Assembly (NCBI GenBank): GCA_002337215.1
Contig: DDFO01000026.1
Span: 50,809-61,594 of the forward strand
Length of the DNA: 10,786 nucleotides
Direction: 5' to 3'
DNA from: Phycisphaerales bacterium UBA1926
Lineage (GTDB): Bacteria > Planctomycetota > Phycisphaerae > Phycisphaerales > UBA1924
Shown here: piece by piece, positions 7,401-10,786 of the stretch
Position numbering within the stretch: the first letter of the stretch is position 1
How the letters are laid out: the number at the start of each line of letters is the position of its first letter
Program-made: the position numbers and the translations under genes
Notes under the pieces: model-generated
Told to the model about the DNA's origin: nothing
The model's input: only the letters and a program-made list of their open reading frames with translations
The model's database searches: none

Positions 7401-9066
7401 CGAACCCGTCAGGATCGGCGAGGCCTTCGCGACCACCCCGCTCGCGATCACGCTCCGGGGCGGGCGGTTCGAGTCGCCGCTCACGCGGCAATCCATTGAG
7501 CGTCTCCCGACGCTCGTCGCGCTCGCGGAGATGTACGAGCCAGTGGGCCGGTTCGATCTCGATCTCGAGCGAGACGAAGCGGGCATGTACAGCGGGCGGA
7601 CGCGACCGCGCACGGCGACGATCCGCACGCCACGCGGCGTCCTGGTCTTTCCCGAGGCCGAGGGAACGATCGTCTTCGCGGGGAAAACAGGCGCATTCGA
7701 AGGGGTCCGGCTCAGGTCGACCGAGCCCGAGAACAGGACCGAACTCGCGTTCGACGGCGACTGGTCGATCACCGATTCCGGCACGGATATCCGTCTCCGC
7801 ATCGACGCGACATCCGCCGGGCTCTCCCAGGCCCTGCTGGGCCTCGCGCCCCAGACGATCGGCGAGATCTTCGACACGCTCGAACTCGACGTGTCGGGCG
7901 CGACAGAGGTCGAGGGCCTGGACCTGTCCATGCGCGCCGTGCCGGGCGGGCTGTTCGCCGATGTCAACGCGAAGGGCACCGCTCGTTTCGCCGATGCCTC
8001 ACTCGCGATCGGTGTCCCGGTCACCGAACTCCGGGGGGAGGTGGTCTTCGAGGCCGATCGGCCCGACCCGGCGCGTCCCGCGCAGTTCAGCCTGGCGGTC
8101 CGGGCCGACCGCGCACGTCTCAAGGGCCTCCGCATCACCAATGCGCGCGCCACCGTCCTCAGCGGGACGGACCCGGGCAGCGTGCTCGTGCCCGATTTCG
8201 ATGCCGACGCCCACGGCGGGCGAATGACCGCGAGCGTGCGCATCAGTCCGCCCGAGGGCGGCGCGCCCGATGGCGTGCGCGGGTACTGGACCGATCTCCA
8301 CCTCGCCGAGGTCCGCATCGCTCCGCTGCTCGAGGACATCAAGATCGAACCAGACCGCACGCTTGCCGACGAGGTGCGAGACGACATCGCACAGACGACC
8401 GACCCGGACATCGCGGCCGAGATCGAGAGCGCGATCTGGGATCAATCCGCGGATCGGTCGCGCGGCCTGCTCAGCGCATCGCTCTCGTTGTCGGGCACCG
8501 TCGGCACGCCGATGGGCCGGCGCGGCCGGGGCCGGCTCATCGCGGGCGGGGGGCCCGTCGTCCAGCTCCCGCTGCTCACCCGCTTGATCGAGGTGTCCAA
8601 TCTCCAGATCCCGATCGGGGAGGATCTGGGGCTCGCCTACGCCAATTTGTTGCTCGACGGCGACCGCGTCGTGTTCGAGGACTTCGCGGTGCTGAGCGGG
8701 CGGGTCGAGTTGCTGGGCGCGGGGGACCTGACGCTGCCGGGAGGCGAGCTCGATCTGAGGGTGCGGTCGCGTGCGCTCAACCGCGTCCCGGTGCTCACCG
8801 ACGTGGTCGAATCGCTCCGCGACGAGCTGATCTCGACGCGGATCGGGGGCACGATCGCCGAGCCCGAGATCACACCGGTTACGTTCGAGGAGACCCGGCG
8901 GGTCCTGGGGTCGCTCGTGGGGGCGGGGCCCGGCGATCGGCTCCGATCGATCGGGGCGAGCGACGCGGGGGTCCGCCAGCGGATCCGGGAGGCCGGGGCG
9001 CTGCTTCAGCGGTCCGGCAGGGGCCAGGCCGCGCCGACGCGGGGAGGGGGCAATGATGTCCCATGA
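4402..9066 (+). CDS. Large AsmA/TamB-like membrane-anchored protein
   Basis: Predicted 1554-residue envelope protein of the AsmA-like superfamily (AsmA, TamB, YhdP); members are inner-membrane-anchored, periplasmic, beta-rich proteins linked to phospholipid transport and outer-membrane homeostasis. The N-terminus is a charged cytoplasmic tail (1-37, with the basic run RRLRRKVWR), then one hydrophobic segment (about 38-53, FLFALAALLIAVFVF), then an AsmA-type start (about 54-90: LVLPRLEAALGAEVEAGSI). The long middle is rich in alternating hydrophobic/polar strands (GxxxxxDLDLAVTDL, LDLSMRAVPGG). A charged, probably helical segment at about 526-601 interrupts this. The C-terminal part (about 1355-1505: GTVGTPMGRRGRG, FEDFAVLSGRVELLGAGDLTLPGG, GGTIAEPEITPV) resembles the conserved AsmA-like C-terminal domain. 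The ATG at 4402 is preferred; a GTG at 4345 in the same frame would add 19 residues. No Shine-Dalgarno is seen. The stop overlaps the next start (ATGA). The exact subfamily and cargo are unknown. Confidence 0.8.
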   Translation: MDSDAHTPERPEADPGDTPEKARKPLTPRRLRRKVWRGFLFALAALLIAVFVFTRTGVTKSLVLPRLEAALGAEVEAGSIVITPDLSVLLRDVRVRVRETQGTEGEVFTADRLLVELNWGALTSPEAVRSVELESPLLRISQDASTGSINATRLGIFGAEKTGGGVAIPTVIVRNGRVELGEHGRPDDAGTPYAVLADFPISGVLAPQADGSDAGTQRSFFSLTRRAGESGLEVTGYIDPKGVTCTLGGVNLDDWPASSIPTRFRDIWTRLRLEGRIVPRTIAISADRGAEITVDLESVALTLPFTAEDARSDEPARLTDVTGRLFVSDNRISADLTGRAGPLEQAVQFDLFGFDPRTSPFVARLVTPRLRWERDIALLDHVPPDVIEQTERFGRPEADVEAVIWLARKLPAIPESNNGLLARFVYPDDLEPDPEDPDAVRLSGALAMRRGSAAFRGFPYTFNDLAVDFLFNTKRMLVENIDGTSPSGARLTGGGTIAPLGPTSAVDLDLAVTDLAIDDALLSALNPARRELVDVLFNTREYAELIDEGLIRTPDQAAPQLARLAAIDAERAAWAAAPGIGAVERDRLTEEEARIRADLDRAPVFALGGSADVEMRFIRQEGVESIWTRDIRLHFPRVGFLTEMFPLPAVGEDVRVTIGEDQLHLIVDKGEAIAGGEVTIDAVMDTSDAAKAASPDGDTLPTVRVETRGIPIGPLLIRAVAGPDADETADPDGSRDMGPVRLASLFKSLGLDGSVDATADIVPTVRDNRSALNYTIRSELNGLTADIAEARTTMRNGSGLATATRDTVSFEITGDLTANESGARADGAVIAATLRLPEGADWGALRSQGENTAEEPGKGNDRLVRPTIDAVVRLPSADLGIPAEPLVGIFDQNAAAKLVELRARHDPAGSLGIETTIRGRLGPDFGRTADIRVALTDIDRIDFDYQGLRLSASRGDGVATVMLEGQPRVVFDAFAVDLETVGTSGADAGVRTPAGRLGVLEPVRIGEAFATTPLAITLRGGRFESPLTRQSIERLPTLVALAEMYEPVGRFDLDLERDEAGMYSGRTRPRTATIRTPRGVLVFPEAEGTIVFAGKTGAFEGVRLRSTEPENRTELAFDGDWSITDSGTDIRLRIDATSAGLSQALLGLAPQTIGEIFDTLELDVSGATEVEGLDLSMRAVPGGLFADVNAKGTARFADASLAIGVPVTELRGEVVFEADRPDPARPAQFSLAVRADRARLKGLRITNARATVLSGTDPGSVLVPDFDADAHGGRMTASVRISPPEGGAPDGVRGYWTDLHLAEVRIAPLLEDIKIEPDRTLADEVRDDIAQTTDPDIAAEIESAIWDQSADRSRGLLSASLSLSGTVGTPMGRRGRGRLIAGGGPVVQLPLLTRLIEVSNLQIPIGEDLGLAYANLLLDGDRVVFEDFAVLSGRVELLGAGDLTLPGGELDLRVRSRALNRVPVLTDVVESLRDELISTRIGGTIAEPEITPVTFEETRRVLGSLVGAGPGDRLRSIGASDAGVRQRIREAGALLQRSGRGQAAPTRGGGNDVP

Positions 9067-10226
9067 CGATTGACCCCAATAGAACGGATCTCGCGCCGCA
9101 CGGCCCTCACCGACAGGAACTCGATCCCACCGACGCGGTCGAGCTCAAGGACGAATCCGCGGCCCCGCCGGAACAGCCCGAACAGAAGCGGCCCGACTCG
9201 CCCGTAATCCAGAAAGCCATCGACGATCTGATCTGCGAGTGCGCGCCCGCGGAGAAGGAGTCGTTCCGGATCAAGCTCGTGCGTGATCTCGTGACCACGG
9301 CGCTCAAACTCATCCCGGACGGGCGCGACACCGGCGAGCTGAAGCTGATGACCGCGGCGATGAAAGAGCTGCGGTACGCCTACCGCGTGTTCGGGGCGTA
9401 CCCCGAGCCGCACAAGGTGACGATCTTCGGCAGCGCGCGCACACCCGAGGACCACACGGACTACGTCGCGGCGGTCGAGTTCAGCCGCATGATGGCGGAG
9501 GCCGGGTGGATGGCGATCACCGGCGCGGGCGACGGCATCATGAAGGCCGGGCACGAGGGCCCGGGTCGTGCGTCGAGTTTCGGCGTCGCGATCCGCCTCC
9601 CGTTCGAGACGACCGCGAACACCGTCATCGACGGCGACGACAAACTCATCCACTTCCGCTACTTCTTCACCCGCAAGCTCATGTTCCTCAGCCAGTCCGA
9701 GGCGGTGGTCTGCTTCCCCGGCGGGTTCGGCACCATGGACGAGGCGTACGAAACGCTGACGCTCGTGCAGACCGGCAAGGCGAGCATGATCCCGATCGTG
9801 CTGGTGGAGGGCGACGGCAAGGAGAGCAACTACTGGGACGGCTTCATCCGGTTTATCAAAGACGAGCTGCTGAGCCGGGGCTGGATCAGCCCCGAGGACC
9901 TGAACCTGTTCTACTTTGCCAAGGACCCCGCCGACGCGACCCGCCACGTCCTGCAGTTCTACAAGAACTACCACTCGTCGCGGTACGTGCGCGACGACCT
10001 GATCATCCGGATCAAGACCCCGTTGTCCGACGACGCGGTCGCGACCCTGAACGACGAGTTCAAGGGGCTCGTCAAGAAGGGCAACATCACGCAGCGCGGG
10101 CCGTATACGGAAGAGAGCGACCACCTGGACCTGCCCAGGCTCGCGTTCACGCACACGCGTCGGCAGTTCGCGTTGGTGCGCAAGCTGATCGACCGGATCA
10201 ACGAACTCTCGACCGCCGCCGGGTGA
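9063..10226 (+). CDS. LOG-family (TIGR00730-type) Rossmann-fold nucleotide-binding protein, long form
   Basis: A 387-residue protein with the LOG/lysine-decarboxylase-like fold; characterised family members hydrolyse nucleoside 5'-monophosphates to free base and ribose 5-phosphate (cytokinin-activating LOG, nucleotidase PpnN). The core has VTIFGSAR (119-126), GAGDGIM (154-160, compare GGGxGLM), FFTRKLMFL (201-209, the HxRKxxM-like region) and PGGFGTMDE (219-227, the PGGxGTxxE signature). Typical small LOG proteins are about 180-200 residues; this one has about 115 extra N-terminal residues (acidic/proline-rich, then helical) and about 120 extra C-terminal ones (YHSSRYVRDDLIIRI onward). It is probably soluble and cytosolic, with no signal peptide. 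The ATG overlaps the preceding stop as ATGA, so translation is probably coupled; a GGAGG at 9043-9047 lies 15 nt upstream, too far to be ideal. Family assignment is firm; the substrate is unknown. Confidence 0.9.
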   Translation: MTIDPNRTDLAPHGPHRQELDPTDAVELKDESAAPPEQPEQKRPDSPVIQKAIDDLICECAPAEKESFRIKLVRDLVTTALKLIPDGRDTGELKLMTAAMKELRYAYRVFGAYPEPHKVTIFGSARTPEDHTDYVAAVEFSRMMAEAGWMAITGAGDGIMKAGHEGPGRASSFGVAIRLPFETTANTVIDGDDKLIHFRYFFTRKLMFLSQSEAVVCFPGGFGTMDEAYETLTLVQTGKASMIPIVLVEGDGKESNYWDGFIRFIKDELLSRGWISPEDLNLFYFAKDPADATRHVLQFYKNYHSSRYVRDDLIIRIKTPLSDDAVATLNDEFKGLVKKGNITQRGPYTEESDHLDLPRLAFTHTRRQFALVRKLIDRINELSTAAG

Positions 10227-10234
10227 GCCGCGGA

Positions 10235-10276
10235 ATGAACCGGGAAGTACACCGGGGGATGACCAGATCGGTATGA
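10235..10276 (+). other. Possible 13-codon leader ORF overlapping the lipoprotein start
   Basis: ATG at 10235 opens a 13-residue frame (MNREVHRGMTRSV) whose TGA (10274-10276) overlaps the ATG of the downstream lipoprotein gene as ATGA. It starts 8 nt after the LOG-family stop. It could be a translational-coupling leader that carries ribosomes from the LOG gene to the lipoprotein start, but an ORF this short is easily produced by chance and has no ribosome-binding site. Confidence 0.2.
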
Positions 10277-10786
10277 ACAGGCCTGTGCGCACGCGGATGT
10301 CTCGCGCCCGGTCGGTCCGTCGCGCCGCCGCGCTCATCGCGCTGTCGCTCGGCCTGGTCGCCCTGCCTGTTGGATGCGGGGGGGCGGGCCAGGCCGCGGT
10401 GCCCGGTCCGTACTCGCCCGGTTCGCCGGCGGGCGATCCGACCGGAACGGGGACACCGCGCTCGGCGTTGCCCGTTGTGCGCGATGCGGGGGACGTGAAC
10501 GGCATCGAGGTGCGGACGTGGACGATCGATCCGCTGGGTGGTCCGATCGCGAACGCGCTCGCGCCGCATGAACCCACGAGGGCGGGCGGCGGTCTCGACC
10601 AGCGCGACGAACGCCGGTGGCGCGAGCACGGCTTCCGGCTCGTGGAGATCCCCGTCGAACTCGTCGCGTCGCTCGAGCGCGGGATGCCGCACATCGATGC
10701 GGTGCAGCGGCTCTGGCTGGGGCAGCCGACCACGTGGGCGGGCGTCGCGTCGCGCCGGCTTGAGAGCGACGGGGGTGCGCTCGGTG
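10273..10786 (+). CDS. Putative lipoprotein of unknown function, C-terminus cut by window edge
   Basis: 171 codons are visible and the frame is open to the right edge. The N-terminus looks like a lipoprotein signal: basic residues (RTRMSRARSVRR), a hydrophobic core (about 18-32, AAALIALSLGLVALP) and Cys at 35 in LPVGC. The lipobox is not ideal, because Pro is at -3 where Leu is usual. A Gly/Pro/Thr-rich low-complexity stretch follows (36-65), as is common in tethers of exported lipoproteins. After it comes a better-structured region (EVRTWTIDP, then WREHGFRLVEIPVELVASLERG and RLWLGQPTTWAGVASRR). I do not recognise the family. It lies 46 bp after the LOG-family gene on the same strand and is probably part of that transcription unit. 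An in-frame ATG at 10297 (Met9) is an alternative start that keeps the hydrophobic core. No clear Shine-Dalgarno is seen. Confidence 0.75.
   Translation, partial: MNRPVRTRMSRARSVRRAAALIALSLGLVALPVGCGGAGQAAVPGPYSPGSPAGDPTGTGTPRSALPVVRDAGDVNGIEVRTWTIDPLGGPIANALAPHEPTRAGGGLDQRDERRWREHGFRLVEIPVELVASLERGMPHIDAVQRLWLGQPTTWAGVASRRLESDGGALG

Noticed and set aside
5860..7491. Minus-strand open frame of 543 codons inside the AsmA-like gene
   Set aside because: It is antisense to the continuous 1554-codon frame, is rich in Arg, Gly and Asp, and has no recognisable domain or start signal.
9006..10733. Minus-strand open frame of 575 codons opposite the LOG-family gene
   Set aside because: It mirrors a gene with clear LOG motifs, spans the intergenic gap and the lipoprotein start, and shows low-complexity Arg/Asp/Val composition with no motif.

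Overview
The window is GC-rich (roughly two thirds G+C by eye), densely coding chromosomal DNA. It looks like a Gram-negative-type (diderm) bacterium, most likely Planctomycetota and probably class Phycisphaerae. The grounds are circumstantial: no clear Shine-Dalgarno sequences, a very large AsmA-like envelope protein, a long-form LOG-family protein, and a GGGACAGGCGTCCCGCCTGTC-type palindrome that I associate from memory with planctomycete and related genomes. The taxonomy is inference; there is no rRNA marker here. I see no tRNA, rRNA, CRISPR array, transposase or phage gene.

Layout. Positions 1-4243 on the minus strand carry two DNA-repair genes in the order radA then polA, separated by 47 bp and probably co-transcribed. 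polA runs off the left edge, so its last ~70 codons are missing. A 158-bp divergent intergenic region (4244-4401) separates radA from a plus-strand set: a 1554-residue AsmA/TamB-like membrane-anchored protein (4402-9066), a long LOG-family nucleotide-binding protein (9063-10226) whose ATG overlaps the previous stop as ATGA, and, 46 bp further on, the start of a putative lipoprotein (10273 to the right edge).

How the genes may work together. RadA (branch migration in recombination) and DNA polymerase I (gap filling, primer removal, excision repair) form a plausible repair unit. The plus-strand genes look like an envelope-related unit: the AsmA-like protein probably acts in lipid transport or outer-membrane homeostasis, and the lipoprotein probably sits in the envelope. 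The LOG-family protein is predicted to be cytosolic; its tight coupling to the AsmA-like gene is conspicuous but functionally unexplained.

The most notable observation is an in-frame insertion of about 18 residues in the proofreading domain of PolA, encoded by a REP-like palindrome (1321-1342) and its flanks. It lies between exonuclease motif II and the conserved DSM/DTM segment. I found no convincing new defence or mobile system; the window is mainly housekeeping genes with a few unusual details.
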